From NCBI RefSeq assembly GCF_000378065.1, contig NZ_KB899155.1, positions 16,166-80,165 of the forward strand: a DNA stretch of 64,000 bases, in the 5' to 3' direction. Of this stretch, positions 41,499-51,014 are shown in pieces; positions within the stretch are counted from its first letter, which is position 1; every line of letters starts with the position of its first letter. This DNA is from Porphyromonas gulae DSM 15663 (GTDB lineage Bacteria; Bacteroidota; Bacteroidia; Bacteroidales; Porphyromonadaceae). The position numbers and the translations under genes were made by a program. The notes beneath the pieces are model-generated. The model saw nothing but the letters and a program-made list of their open reading frames with translations. It was not told the DNA's origin and ran no database searches.

Positions 41499-43565
41499 TT
41501 ACTTGTTTTTGCGCTTTTTGAATTCTTGCAAACCACCTTTCAGGAAGTCTACGTACTGAGGTACATCCTCATTATATGAGTAAGATGCACTCAGGGGCTT
41601 GCCTTCGTGGTCAATTGCCACATAGAAAGGCTGAGCATTGGCTCCGAACTTGTGGCTCTGGAGGTAGCTCCACTTGTCGCCCACGGTGCGCAGAGTCTTC
41701 TCTTTGCCATCGAATACGATGGTCAGAGGTTCGGCCAGAGGCTTCTTCTCATCCACCATCAGGGTAATGAGCACATAGTCCTTTTCCAACATGCTCTTTA
41801 CCGTAGGATCGATCCATACGGCGTTCTCCATCTTTCTACAGTTCACGCAGCCATGGCCGGAGAAGTCGAGGAGCACAGGCTTGTTCTCCTGACGAGCAAA
41901 AGCCATACCGGCCTCATAATCCGTAAAGTGAGCATGAACTTCGCCACTATAAAGATTGAAGTCCTGCGTGTGGAGCGGTGGTGCAAAGGCACTCACAGCC
42001 TTGAGCGGAGCGCCCCACAAGCCGGGGATCATATACACGGCAAAAGCCAAAGAAACGGTAGCCATCATAAAACGCGGCACAGAGAGATACGGCCATTCGC
42101 TATCATGACTGAAACGAATCCATCCCAAGAGATAGCAACCGAGCAGAGCGAAAATGACAATCCAGAGAGCGAGGAAGGTCTCACGGTCGAGAATATGCCA
42201 GCCGTAGGCCAAGTCCGCCACGGAAAGGAACTTGAGAGCAAGCGCCAATTCGAGGAAGCCGAGTACCACCTTCACCATATTCAACCATCCTCCGCTCTTA
42301 GGCATGCCCTGCAACCAGCTGGGGAAGACGGCAAAAAGGGTAAAGGGCAAAGCCAATGAAGTGGCAAAGCCAAGCATACCCATGGCCGGAGCCAGTTTGG
42401 AGCCGGCCGTAGCGGCCTGTACCAAAAGTGTACCGATAATAGGACCGGTACATGAGAAAGACACCAAAGCCAGCGTAAAGGCCATGAAGAAAATACTGAG
42501 CAAACCGGTTGTAGAGTCTGCCTTGCTGTCCAGTTTGTTAGTCCAAGATGACGGCAACACCAGCTCGAATGCTCCGAAGAAAGAGATGGCGAAGACTACC
42601 AGCAGCAGGAAGAATATGATGTTGAAGACCGCATTCGTAGCCAAACTATTCAGAGAATTGACACCGAAAATACCCGTGATGAGCAAGCCGAGCACCACGT
42701 AGATAACGATAATGGAAGCACCATAGGTAAAGGCATCCCTTACGGCTTTCTTCTTGTCCTTATTGCGCTTGAGGAAGAAGCTCACCGTCATCGGGATCAT
42801 AGGCCATACGCAAGGAGTAAGCAAAGCGACAAAACCATAGAGGAAACCGTAGAGGAAAATCTTCCAGGGAGCACTCTCCGCCTGTTTGAGCGTATCATCG
42901 CCGTATGCACGCAGTTCGCTCACAACCGGCGTCCACAGGTCTGCTTTGGACGAAAGAGCATCGGCAGCATCGGCCTGCGATGCGGTATCCGCTGCAACCT
43001 CAGCAGCAACCGCTTCGGCAGCCATATCAGCTTCTGCGGCCTCTGCTTCGGTAATAGGAGCTGCCGCCTTGCTCTTGATCATCGAAGCATCGAAAGAGAA
43101 GTCGCTCGTTTCGGGAGGCAGACAGTTTTCATCATTACAAGCCATGAAGCGGACACCACCCTTGATAGAGAACTTGGCAGGATCCGTCACCTGAATTTTC
43201 TGGCGGAAAGAGACAGTCTTCTCATACCACCTCAGATTCATTTCGAACTGCTTGTCGTATTGGTCGATGGGAGTTTTGTCGGGAGTAGCCTTACCGACCA
43301 GTTTGGCTCCTGTCATCTTATCGAACAGAAACTCCGTAGATGTAGGGCCATCCTCGGGAAGGTTCTGGTCATAAAGGTGCCATCCGGATTTGATCGTCGC
43401 CGTAAACACCAATGTTTTCTCGGGCGTATCGCTGTCCTGCAAAGAGGTCTTCCAAACGACTACGTCCTTGATAATCTGGGCAGATGCCCCAATGGGCAAC
43501 ATAGAGAGAAACAGGAGGGTTAAAGCTACCGTCCATTTGCTGTTTCTGAGGTTCATGTTTGTCAT
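41499..43565 (-). CDS. dsbD: Thiol:disulfide interchange protein DsbD
   Basis: 688 residues. A signal peptide (WTVALTLLFLSMLPIGASA) and a periplasmic alpha-type domain (about 30-160, with CNDENCLPPE) precede an Ala-rich linker, eight or so membrane helices (about 235-510) with a conserved cysteine in PCVWPM, and a C-terminal thioredoxin-like domain with CVNC in FSGHGCVNCRKMEN. It moves electrons from cytoplasmic thioredoxin to periplasmic thiols. The linker (about 170-195, alanine/aspartate/glutamate-rich) is longer than usual. Confidence 0.9.
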   Translation of the reverse strand: MTNMNLRNSKWTVALTLLFLSMLPIGASAQIIKDVVVWKTSLQDSDTPEKTLVFTATIKSGWHLYDQNLPEDGPTSTEFLFDKMTGAKLVGKATPDKTPIDQYDKQFEMNLRWYEKTVSFRQKIQVTDPAKFSIKGGVRFMACNDENCLPPETSDFSFDASMIKSKAAAPITEAEAAEADMAAEAVAAEVAADTASQADAADALSSKADLWTPVVSELRAYGDDTLKQAESAPWKIFLYGFLYGFVALLTPCVWPMIPMTVSFFLKRNKDKKKAVRDAFTYGASIIVIYVVLGLLITGIFGVNSLNSLATNAVFNIIFFLLLVVFAISFFGAFELVLPSSWTNKLDSKADSTTGLLSIFFMAFTLALVSFSCTGPIIGTLLVQAATAGSKLAPAMGMLGFATSLALPFTLFAVFPSWLQGMPKSGGWLNMVKVVLGFLELALALKFLSVADLAYGWHILDRETFLALWIVIFALLGCYLLGWIRFSHDSEWPYLSVPRFMMATVSLAFAVYMIPGLWGAPLKAVSAFAPPLHTQDFNLYSGEVHAHFTDYEAGMAFARQENKPVLLDFSGHGCVNCRKMENAVWIDPTVKSMLEKDYVLITLMVDEKKPLAEPLTIVFDGKEKTLRTVGDKWSYLQSHKFGANAQPFYVAIDHEGKPLSASYSYNEDVPQYVDFLKGGLQEFKKRKNK

Positions 43566-43601
43566 TATTATATGTTGGATTATTAAAATTTAGTCAGGTA
43601 C

Positions 43602-44576
43602 CTATTTGGAACGCGTTTTCTTCTTCGATATTGTTTCGATTGCTGCAGAACCCTCTTCGATATGCATCAGCCTGCGAAAGAGCTTGGACAAAGGCAGCTT
43701 GTATTCCTGCGTCTCACCGGTTTCCGGATGGCGGAATACGAAGCGCGTCCCCTGCATAGCCAGGCAATCCAGATGGCGGAAAGAACTACCCTGCCGCCAA
43801 TCGCCTGCGATCGGGATCCCCAGCTGCCCCATCTGCCGACGGAGCTGATTGTTCCGACCACTCAGTAGTGTTACCTCCACGAGCGAGCATACCGGTCCCC
43901 GACGAATGACTTTGTAACGAGCCGTTCCGGCCGAATCGCCGGAGGGTGCTTCGGGCACGATGCGAGACTGCTTGCCCTTGGTCGGCATTTGATGTCGAGG
44001 AGCATCCAGTGTACCTTCGGCATCGGGCATATCCCCTTCGATGGCTATCACGAAACGCTGCTCCAATACCACCTTCTGCCACTTGTCCACCACGAAGGCC
44101 TGCACTTTTTTGCTCTTGGCAAAAAGCACCATTCCGGCAGAGTCTTTGTCCAGCCTGTTCAGCATAAAGATCTTCAGCTCGGGGTCGTATTGCTTGAGAT
44201 GATCGCTAACAATACGCAGAGCAGTCCTATCCTTATTGACACCACTGGCTACGGTGGACACACCGGCTTTCTTCTCGATCAGAACGAAATAATCGTCCTG
44301 CCAGATGATGCGCACCAAAGGGTGGCGAAGCTCTTCCGGTAGCTGTGTCCGATGTACGACAACCTTGTCGCCGACTTTCAGTTCCGCATCGTGTCGTGTG
44401 ATGGGTATGCCATTGACGGAAACACGCCGCCCCGTCAAGATCTGCTTGACGGCTGTACGACTATTATCCTTCAGTATGCCAATGAGAAATGGCAAAAGGG
44501 TGTCTTCTTCTCTGACCTCGAAGACCTTGTCCGACTGACGCCTCAGGCGTGGCGACCGACTTTTGGAGGGTTGCAT
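43602..44576 (-). CDS. RluA-family pseudouridine synthase with S4 domain
   Basis: 324 residues. An S4 RNA-binding domain (about 30-80: ILTGRRVSVNGIPITRHDAELKVGDKVVV) precedes a synthase domain with MLNRLDKDSAGMVLFAKSKK, the RluA hallmark with the catalytic aspartate, and SLVEVTLLSGRNNQLRRQMG. It isomerises uridine in rRNA, RluD/RluC-like, but the exact site cannot be predicted. The basic C-terminus (ETISKKKTRSK) may bind RNA. Upstream is the small membrane protein gene. Confidence 0.85.
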   Translation of the reverse strand: MQPSKSRSPRLRRQSDKVFEVREEDTLLPFLIGILKDNSRTAVKQILTGRRVSVNGIPITRHDAELKVGDKVVVHRTQLPEELRHPLVRIIWQDDYFVLIEKKAGVSTVASGVNKDRTALRIVSDHLKQYDPELKIFMLNRLDKDSAGMVLFAKSKKVQAFVVDKWQKVVLEQRFVIAIEGDMPDAEGTLDAPRHQMPTKGKQSRIVPEAPSGDSAGTARYKVIRRGPVCSLVEVTLLSGRNNQLRRQMGQLGIPIAGDWRQGSSFRHLDCLAMQGTRFVFRHPETGETQEYKLPLSKLFRRLMHIEEGSAAIETISKKKTRSK

Positions 44577-44595
44577 ATTTCGTTAGTGAAGAGTC

Positions 44596-44958
44596 TTATT
44601 TCTTCTTTTTATCTTGCTCCCCTTGTCCTTTCTTAAAAAGCAAAAGCAAGGAGGCATAAATCATATAGACGACGCCGATGGAAAAAAACAGGAGCCAAAG
44701 CGAATCCTCTCTTATAAATACCAATACGGCAGAAACAACAAAGAATGCTCCGGAAAGGACATTCATCCTATAGAGTCTTCGCGTGCGAGTATCCAAATCC
44801 GCGACAGGGGACAGAGCATAGGACAGCAAGTAGAGCACTGCGCCCAAAGCATAGAGATAATCTCCGGGCGCAAAGCGCACCAGCCTGCATGCTGCCCCGA
44901 ATATCAAAAAGAGGCTGCCGACGCGGTAGCTTATTTCGCGAATTTGCTGCGGATTCAT
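44596..44958 (-). CDS. Small four-helix membrane protein
   Basis: 120 residues with four hydrophobic segments (about 13-27, 33-50, 66-85, 90-108) and a lysine-rich C-terminus (KKGQGEQDKKKK). I do not recognise a named family beyond a conserved Bacteroidetes membrane protein. It lies 22 bases after the divIC stop and 19 before the pseudouridine synthase start, consistent with an operon. No motif indicates a function. Confidence 0.65.
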   Translation of the reverse strand: MNPQQIREISYRVGSLFLIFGAACRLVRFAPGDYLYALGAVLYLLSYALSPVADLDTRTRRLYRMNVLSGAFFVVSAVLVFIREDSLWLLFFSIGVVYMIYASLLLLFKKGQGEQDKKKK

Positions 44959-44980
44959 CCCTATCTGCCTATTTCATTAA

Positions 44981-45331
44981 TTATTGATTGCGGACGCTGT
45001 CTCTGATCAGGAAAATGATTTCCTCGGGACGCTTCATCAGATACAACTCTCGGGCCGTATGCTCGATTCCTTGTTTGTTGGCTCGGATTTCTTCCAGACG
45101 CACACTGTCCTGATGATAGCGTTCCTTTACCTCTCGTAGTTCTTTCCTTAGGTTGTTGATACGGCTTTTGTAGCGAATCTGCTTACTGATATTGGCATCG
45201 CCGAAAACAAACGTCACCAAAAAGAAGAAGCCGATTACCACCAGGTACTTGACGTACCAATGACGACTCCACCAGGCTAAGATGCGCTGCTTCTTATTGT
45301 TGAGACTTGCTCTTTTGTCACGAATACCCAT
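44981..45331 (-). CDS. Septum formation initiator (FtsB/DivIC family)
   Basis: 116 residues: basic N-terminus, one membrane helix (about 26-44), then a coiled coil (SRINNLRKELREVKERYHQDSVRLEEIRA) and ELYLMKRPEEIIFLI, the conserved end of the FtsB/DivIC family. It should form the FtsQLB-like complex with FtsL and FtsQ encoded in the division cluster 3 kb to the right, at the division site. Confidence 0.85.
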   Translation of the reverse strand: MGIRDKRASLNNKKQRILAWWSRHWYVKYLVVIGFFFLVTFVFGDANISKQIRYKSRINNLRKELREVKERYHQDSVRLEEIRANKQGIEHTARELYLMKRPEEIIFLIRDSVRNQ

Positions 45332-45950
45332 GATGCCGCATACTTTTGGATGAGACTTGCAAATATACCACTTTTCCCAAATTCCATTTCAGGCAAGGAG
45401 CTCGGCAGCTTAAAATTTCGAGCACTAGCGCAAGGCACAGTTCGTTCGGACGTAGAAAAGATCGAGAGTACGGAGACTTACGCCCGACAAAAGACAAAAA
45501 TCCCCACACTTCGACAGGAATCCGAAGTTCCCCGAGCCTCCGTACCCCTTTGGGCATTTACGAGCGAGATTTTTTCGATTCGTGCGCCGAAAAAACGTGG
45601 CGCGTAAAAATTTTTGTTTTGGTTCGGGAAGTAAAAAATTCTCGCGCCAAAACGATTTTTTTCTCGCGCGAGTTTTCGCGAAAACACGTGCCGCAAGTCG
45701 ACCGTTTTTGGCTCGAAAAAACCATTTTTCATCTTTCGGGCTAACCGTCCCATTTCCCATCCTTTATCGAAAGACAACTACAAGGAGAAGAAGTTCGATC
45801 TTTGATCGATCAGAAGGGTCTGCGCGAATCGGTAGAAGCGTCTCCACTGCCCGATTAAGAGAGGGGGAAGCAGAGGCTCCAAGCAGACTTGCAGGAAGTC
45901 GGATCAGGGGTCAACCGGAGGGCTAAAGTCGCTCATATAAGAAAGATTAC
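45332..45950. other. Long intergenic region with skewed composition
   Basis: About 620 bases without a credible gene. Several overlapping open frames run through 45346-45926 on both strands, but they are rich in Arg/Lys/Phe and resemble nothing known. Repeated CGAAAA/TTTTCG-type blocks and an imperfect inverted repeat (TGGCGCGTAAAAATTTTT at about 45598-45615 against the complement at about 45635-45651) suggest structured, non-coding DNA. It separates the divergent divIC and greA units. No tRNA or rRNA is seen. Confidence 0.4.
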
Positions 45951-46053
45951 TATCTTTGCAGCGGACGCGAAATTGCGCAAATAGCCAAAGCAAAGGACAG
46001 TGAGAGTTCCGGAGACATTCCATATATATGGGTATCTTCCGGGCTTCTTTTTT
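45951..46053 (+). promoter_or_regulatory. greA promoter and terminator-like leader
   Basis: TATCTTTG (45951-45958) is a good -7 box; no clear -33 is seen. The leader contains a long hairpin (about 46008-46042: CCGGAGA... pairing with ...TCTTCCGG) followed by a T-run (46048-46053), a terminator-like structure 75 bases before greA. It could produce a short RNA or attenuate greA. It shares GGAGACATTC (46011-46020) with the transcript at 36661-36780. Confidence 0.5.
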
Positions 46054-46128
46054 AGCTTTGGGTGAGAATGGCTGCCGAGAGCAGCATGAAGGATTGTTTT
46101 TCTAAACTAACACCACGCACAAGAAAGT

Positions 46129-46599
46129 ATGGCATACAATTATATTACACAGGAAGGATACGATAAGATTTTGGCCGAACTGGCCGAACTCGAAAGCGTA
46201 CAGCGTCCCGAGATCTCTCGGCAGATAGCAGAAGCACGCGACAAGGGCGATCTATCCGAAAACGCCGAGTACGATGCAGCAAAGGAAGCTCAAGGGATCC
46301 TCGAGACGAAGATTGCACAGCTAAAAGGGCTGATCGCCAACGCCCGTATCATCGACGAATCGCAAGTAAGTACCGAAAGCGTTCAGATACTGAACAAGGT
46401 GACGATCAAGAACGTGAAGACGGGTGCCGTGATGGCCTATACCCTCGTCTCGGACTCGGAAGCCAACCTGAGAGAAAACAAAATCTCCGTGAATACGCCT
46501 ATCGCGCAAGGTCTGATGGGTAAGAAAATCGGCGATGCGGTTTCGATCAAGGTACCGAGCGGACTGGTGGAATTCGAGATTATAGACATTAGTTTATAA
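46129..46599 (+). CDS. greA: Transcription elongation factor GreA
   Basis: 156 residues, the family length. An N-terminal coiled coil (ELAELESVQRPEISRQIAEARDKGDLSENAEYDAAKEAQGILE) carries the acidic tip D/E residues that stimulate transcript cleavage by backtracked RNA polymerase. The C-terminal FKBP-like domain contains YTLVSDSEAN and SVNTPIAQGLMGKKIGD. It is followed after 18 bases by the HIT gene, which may be co-transcribed. Confidence 0.95.
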   Translation: MAYNYITQEGYDKILAELAELESVQRPEISRQIAEARDKGDLSENAEYDAAKEAQGILETKIAQLKGLIANARIIDESQVSTESVQILNKVTIKNVKTGAVMAYTLVSDSEANLRENKISVNTPIAQGLMGKKIGDAVSIKVPSGLVEFEIIDISL

Positions 46600-46617
46600 A
46601 CACAAAAAGTTTGTTCC

Positions 46618-47007
46618 ATGACTATTTTCAGCCGTATCATCGCAGGTGAAATTCCTTGCCACAAGATTGCCGAGAGCGATAAGTTCTTCGCTTTTCTCGA
46701 CATCAATCCCCTTGCCCACGGGCATACTTTGGTCGTACCCAAACAAGAGGTGGACTACATCTTCGACATGAACGATGCTGATCTGAGTGAGATGACCATC
46801 TTCGCCAAACGGGTGGCTGCCGCCATCAAGCGCGCTTTCCCCTGCCGGAAAGTGGGGATGACGGTGATAGGCCTCGAAGTGCCTCATGCACATATCCACC
46901 TGGTACCGATGCAGTCGGAGGTAGATATGCACTTCGGGCGCCAAAAGCTAACGCCCTCGCAGGAAGAGCTGGCTGCAGCCGCAGAGAAAATCCGTGCTGC
47001 ATTCTGA
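46618..47007 (+). CDS. HIT family nucleotide-binding protein
   Basis: 129 residues. FSRIIAGEIPCHKIAE at the start and PHAHIHLVPM (HxHxH loop, about 88-97) mark an HIT hydrolase such as HinT or a nucleoside phosphoramidase. The central histidine is the nucleotidyl acceptor in the family. The substrate is probably an adenosine phosphoramidate or dinucleotide, not determinable here. Probably co-transcribed with greA; a hairpin follows the stop. Confidence 0.9.
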   Translation: MTIFSRIIAGEIPCHKIAESDKFFAFLDINPLAHGHTLVVPKQEVDYIFDMNDADLSEMTIFAKRVAAAIKRAFPCRKVGMTVIGLEVPHAHIHLVPMQSEVDMHFGRQKLTPSQEELAAAAEKIRAAF

Positions 47008-47041
47008 TCGACCGACACACCACTCAGCGCAAAACAAAGGC

Positions 47042-47077
47042 TATGCCCTGTAAGAGTAGCAGTACTCTCGCAGGGCA
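47042..47077 (+). terminator. Terminator after greA-HIT
   Basis: TGCCCTG...AGAGTA pairs with TACTCT...GCAGGGCA around a 4-base loop, 35 bases after the HIT stop. A pyrimidine-rich but not purely T tail follows. Confidence 0.6.
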
Positions 47078-47304
47078 TTCTCTTTATTTGCATGTCAGCC
47101 ATCAAAAATTTCTGTAAGTGCGATAGCACCCGTCATGGATATTTGGGGATTGAATCTGCACGAGCACAACTGCAGAAAGCCGTCGAGGCGCAGAAACGGC
47201 AGTATTTGCACACATTTTTCCGTCAAAGTTTTTCAACATTTCCTCCTCGATATATACCCTTCGGTGTTGATAAGTTTTTGGTCTCATCTGCATGATTTTT
47301 CCTC

Positions 47305-47331
47305 TTGTTTATACGTTATTGGCTAACTTTG
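47305..47331 (+). promoter_or_regulatory. Promoter of the division/cell-wall cluster
   Basis: TTG (47305-47307) and TAACTTTG (47324-47331) are 16 bases apart and 54 bases before rsmH. No mraZ gene precedes rsmH, so the usual MraZ feedback on this promoter cannot operate from a neighbouring gene. The upstream 47078-47304 stretch has no gene. Confidence 0.5.
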
Positions 47332-47384
47332 GAGCGTGGTATAGCAAACGATCGCAAGCGAAGATTTAGGGGAGACAAACCAGT

Positions 47385-48320
47385 ATGCATAATCCTGAGA
47401 AAGAGACTGTTTATCATATTCCGGTGATGCTTGATGAGTGTTTGGAAGGATTGCGAATCGATCCTGACGGATGCTATGTCGATGTCACATTCGGAGGAGG
47501 GGGACATTCCCGTGCCATCGTGGAGCGATTGAGTTCCAAAGGGCGGCTGTACGGATTCGATCAGGATGCCGATGCGTGCCGGAATATCCTACAAGACGAG
47601 CGCTTCGTCTTCATCCCTTCGAACTTTCGCTACCTCGCCAACTTTATGGATTATTACGGAGAGGATGGAGTCGATGGCATATTGGCAGATCTCGGTGTAT
47701 CGTCGCACCACTTCGATGAGGAAGAGCGCGGATTCAGCTTCCGTTCGGAAAGCCCTCTGTTGGATATGAGGATGAATGCTCGTGCCGGCCAAAATGCTGC
47801 CACCATCCTGAATGAATACGATGCCTCGTCCCTGTCCGACCTCTTCTATCATTATGGTGAACTGAAGCAGGCACGCCGCCTTGCGGCATCCATCGTCCGT
47901 CACAGGGAGTCCCTTTCCGGCGGACTGCAAACCGTGGGACAACTCCTGGAGGCCGTGCGCAGTCTCGTCTCTCCGCGAGAAGAGAAGAAACAGCTTGCTT
48001 GTATCTTCCAAGCATTGCGCATCGAAGTGAACGATGAGCTGGGAGCCTTGGAACAGATGCTCAGAGCAGCACTCGGTTGTCTGCGAAGCGGTGGACGACT
48101 TGTCGTAATGACGTACCATTCGCTTGAGGACAGGATGGTCAAGAACTTTCTCCGCTACGGAACCGTAAAGGCACCTGACGAAGATGCTTTACGACTGTAC
48201 GGAGCACCGCAAAGCCCTTGGCGACACATCACCCGTAAGCCCCTGACGGCATCGACGAAGGAGCTGTCCGACAATCCTCGTGCAAGAAGTGCCAAACTAC
48301 GAATAGCAGAAAAAATATAA
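47385..48320 (+). CDS. rsmH: 16S rRNA (cytosine-1402-N4)-methyltransferase RsmH
   Basis: 311 residues. HIPVMLDECLEGL, the SAM-binding VDVTFGGGGHSRAI, GILADLGVSSHHFDEEERGFSF and VVMTYHSLEDRMVKNF are classic RsmH/MraW motifs. It methylates C1402 of 16S rRNA in the decoding centre. It opens the division and cell-wall cluster and overlaps ftsL by one base. Confidence 0.95.
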   Translation: MHNPEKETVYHIPVMLDECLEGLRIDPDGCYVDVTFGGGGHSRAIVERLSSKGRLYGFDQDADACRNILQDERFVFIPSNFRYLANFMDYYGEDGVDGILADLGVSSHHFDEEERGFSFRSESPLLDMRMNARAGQNAATILNEYDASSLSDLFYHYGELKQARRLAASIVRHRESLSGGLQTVGQLLEAVRSLVSPREEKKQLACIFQALRIEVNDELGALEQMLRAALGCLRSGGRLVVMTYHSLEDRMVKNFLRYGTVKAPDEDALRLYGAPQSPWRHITRKPLTASTKELSDNPRARSAKLRIAEKI

Positions 48321-48793
48321 TGGAAGAGACTACTAAAAACAATATCGACGAAGGGGAGGACATCCTATGCGAGCAAGAAGGGGTCTCTCCTGAGCGGGAG
48401 ACCTCGACAGAAGAGGAAGCACCTCTTCGGGATGCTTACACGGCGACTTCAACGAAGAAAAATAGCTTTTGGAGCTTGATGGGAGGGTCTTTCATCGAGC
48501 ATCCTTGGATAACCAGCAACTGGAAGTTGGGACTGGTCATCGTTCTGATGTCTGTGATCAACATTTGGAACGGATACGAAGCCATCGAGCAGGTGCGCGA
48601 GATAGGCCGGCTCGAGGAGCAGGTGAAGGACTACCGCTATCGTGCCCTGTTCAAAGCCTCTGAGGTAACCGCCATGAGTCAGAAGCTAAATGTGGAAAAA
48701 GCCATACAGGCCCAAAACCTGGAGCTGACGCTCTCGCAGACCCCACCTTACATCCTCTATCGTCCGGTCGATAAAGATCAACGCAAGAAATAG
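48320..48793 (+). CDS. ftsL: FtsL-like cell division protein
   Basis: 157 residues. A long acidic cytoplasmic N-terminus (about 1-65) precedes one membrane helix (about 72-90: KLGLVIVLMSVINIWNGY) and a coiled coil (IEQVREIGRLEEQVKDYRYRALFKASEVT). Position between rsmH and ftsI and topology identify FtsL, which with FtsB and FtsQ activates septal peptidoglycan synthesis. The N-terminus is longer than in E. coli FtsL, as in some Bacteroidetes. Confidence 0.75.
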   Translation: MEETTKNNIDEGEDILCEQEGVSPERETSTEEEAPLRDAYTATSTKKNSFWSLMGGSFIEHPWITSNWKLGLVIVLMSVINIWNGYEAIEQVREIGRLEEQVKDYRYRALFKASEVTAMSQKLNVEKAIQAQNLELTLSQTPPYILYRPVDKDQRKK

Positions 48794-48802
48794 ACTACCG
48801 GC

Positions 48803-51004
48803 ATGAAACAGGAAGAGAGGAACAATCCCGTAACCAATAAGGCTGTACGTCGCTACCGTATCGTAGGGGCCTTGATGATTCTGGTCTTGCTCGTAGTATT
48901 CGGCAAGATTCTGAAGACGATTTTTGTCGAAGGAGACAGATGGCGTGCTATCGGGGAGACTCTTCATCGACCTGAACCGGTAGACTTGGCACCCATCCGC
49001 GGCAACATATACGCTGCGGACGGACGAGCCGTGGCCATAACGGCTCCTTACTTCCGTCTTTACTTCGACTTCCAAGCCGATCCGCTCAAATCAATCAAAA
49101 AGGATAGCCTGAACAAGCTTCTCGATACACTGGCACACAACATCAGCCGGAAGCTCTCCAACCAATACGAAAAGATAAAGCCGGCCGACCTGAAAAAGAA
49201 ATGGAAGCAAGGCATGGCCAAGAAGAGTCGCTATTGGCCCGTGATCAATCGGGATATATCCTACCTGCAAATGAAAGAGCTGTACGATATGGCTCCCTTG
49301 GCACGTGTGCCTCGCAAAGGCCTTGGCCCCATACCGAGAAGCATACGTCCGGAGGAGAAAGCCAAGCGAATGATGCCGTTCGGCTCATTGGGCAGTCGTA
49401 CCATCGGCAGCGTTTACGGATCGATGGACGGAGGCCTGTCGCAAGGGAAGAACGGCATAGAGCTGTTCTACGACAAGCAACTCAGAGGCGAGACGGGCAA
49501 GGCCAGCCGCGTCTATGTAGGAGGCAGAAGAATACTGAATACGATACAGTCGCCGAAGCGCGGTTGCGATGTCTACACCACCCTCGATATGGATATGCAG
49601 AGCATAGTTGAGGTAGAGCTGCGCAACAAGCTCGAAGAGGTAGAGGGAGAGAGTGGAACAGCCATACTGATGGAGGTAGCCACGGGACAGGTGAAGGCTA
49701 TTACCAATTTGCAACGCACATCGTCCGGCGGATATATCGAATCCAAGAACTACGCCGTGGCAGACATGTCAGAACCCGGCTCTACGTTTAAGACCGTTTC
49801 GATGATGGTTGCCCTTGATGCCGGTATAGTACATCCGGAGGACATCATCGAAACGGGCAACGGCCTCTTCTCCGTAGGCAAGCGTACAGTCAGGGACCAT
49901 AATGCCCACAAAGGCGGATATGGTCCCATTACGGCAGCTCAGACCATTTGGTACTCAAGTAACGTAGGCGTAGCCAAAATCATTCTGAAAGGTTTCGCTC
50001 ACGATCCAGACAAATACGTGGAGGCCGTGAGGCGAACCGGTATCACGGACAAGTTCCGGCTGGAAATACCCGGCGAAGCGCCGGCCGTAGTACGCAAGCG
50101 TGCGGACAACCCCGACCGCTGGTACGGCACGACCCTGGCATGGATGTCGTTCGGATACGAGACTCAGATTCCACCGATCCACACATTGGCCTTCTACAAC
50201 GCCATCGCCAATGGCGGCAAGATGATGCGTCCTTACTTCGTAACGAAAGTGATGGATAGAGGGGAGATCGTACAGGAGCATCAGCCGGTAGTACTGCGCG
50301 ATTCCATTTGCAAGCACTCTACACTTGTGGCCATACAGGATATGCTCTCGAACGTAGTAGCCAAGGGAACCGGTTCGCCGGTCAAAAGCCCCACAGTAAA
50401 CATCAGCGGAAAGACCGGTACAGCACAGATCTCTCAAGGCAAGAGTGGCTATCGAGCCGGCGGCACGATGCACTTGGTATCTTTCTGCGGATACTTCCCC
50501 TCCGAAAATCCCAAGTACACCTGTATGGTGGTTGTACGAGGCCCCCGTGGCGTATATCCCTCCGGTGGGGGAATCTCCGGCGTGGTAGTCAAGCAGATAG
50601 CGGAAAAACTACTGGCGATACAGGAGCCGGAACCATTCGACACAATAAGCCCACTACCGGAGATCAAGCATCTGCCTGCTGTACGTGCCGGACAGCGCGA
50701 GCCAATCGTCTCAGCATTGAAGTCTTTGAATCTGCCCGTCAAGTCAGCATCCGAGACCGACAAAAACCAGTGGGTACGCGCCACGGAGGAGAGCGGACGC
50801 ATAAGTCTGAAGCCTTTGCCGGCTATCAAACGCGGTATAATGCCCGATGTCCGTGGCCTATCGGCACAGGATGCTCTATATATGCTACAACTCTCTGGAC
50901 TGAGAGTGAAGACAAATGGATGGGGGCATGTAGTGGCCCAATCCTTACCGTATGGTTCTAAGGTGACAGTGGGGCAGACTGTTGTCATCGACTTATCTAT
51001 GTAA
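48803..51004 (+). CDS. ftsI: Division transpeptidase FtsI (PBP3-type) with PASTA domain
   Basis: 733 residues. Membrane helix at about 20-40, dimerisation domain ([16 protein letters not shown]), transpeptidase domain with S327-T-F-K330, S385-S-N387 and K537-T-G, and a C-terminal PASTA-like domain ([22 protein letters not shown]). It cross-links septal peptidoglycan with FtsW as the glycosyltransferase. A PASTA domain is usual in Gram-positive division PBPs and also seen in Bacteroidetes. The stop is 10 bases before the murE start. Confidence 0.93.
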   Translation: MKQEERNNPVTNKAVRRYRIVGALMILVLLVVFGKILKTIFVEGDRWRAIGETLHRPEPVDLAPIRGNIYAADGRAVAITAPYFRLYFDFQADPLKSIKKDSLNKLLDTLAHNISRKLSNQYEKIKPADLKKKWKQGMAKKSRYWPVINRDISYLQMKELYDMAPLARVPRKGLGPIPRSIRPEEKAKRMMPFGSLGSRTIGSVYGSMDGGLSQGKNGIELFYDKQLRGETGKASRVYVGGRRILNTIQSPKRGCDVYTTLDMDMQSIVEVELRNKLEEVEGESGTAILMEVATGQVKAITNLQRTSSGGYIESKNYAVADMSEPGSTFKTVSMMVALDAGIVHPEDIIETGNGLFSVGKRTVRDHNAHKGGYGPITAAQTIWYSSNVGVAKIILKGFAHDPDKYVEAVRRTGITDKFRLEIPGEAPAVVRKRADNPDRWYGTTLAWMSFGYETQIPPIHTLAFYNAIANGGKMMRPYFVTKVMDRGEIVQEHQPVVLRDSICKHSTLVAIQDMLSNVVAKGTGSPVKSPTVNISGKTGTAQISQGKSGYRAGGTMHLVSFCGYFPSENPKYTCMVVVRGPRGVYPSGGGISGVVVKQIAEKLLAIQEPEPFDTISPLPEIKHLPAVRAGQREPIVSALKSLNLPVKSASETDKNQWVRATEESGRISLKPLPAIKRGIMPDVRGLSAQDALYMLQLSGLRVKTNGWGHVVAQSLPYGSKVTVGQTVVIDLSM

Positions 51005-51014
51005 AGAACAAGGA

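Noticed and set aside
45346..45926. Overlapping open frames in the divIC-greA spacer
   Set aside because: Frames are open in several registers on both strands with Arg/Lys/Phe-rich, low-complexity products; skewed composition rather than coding explains this.
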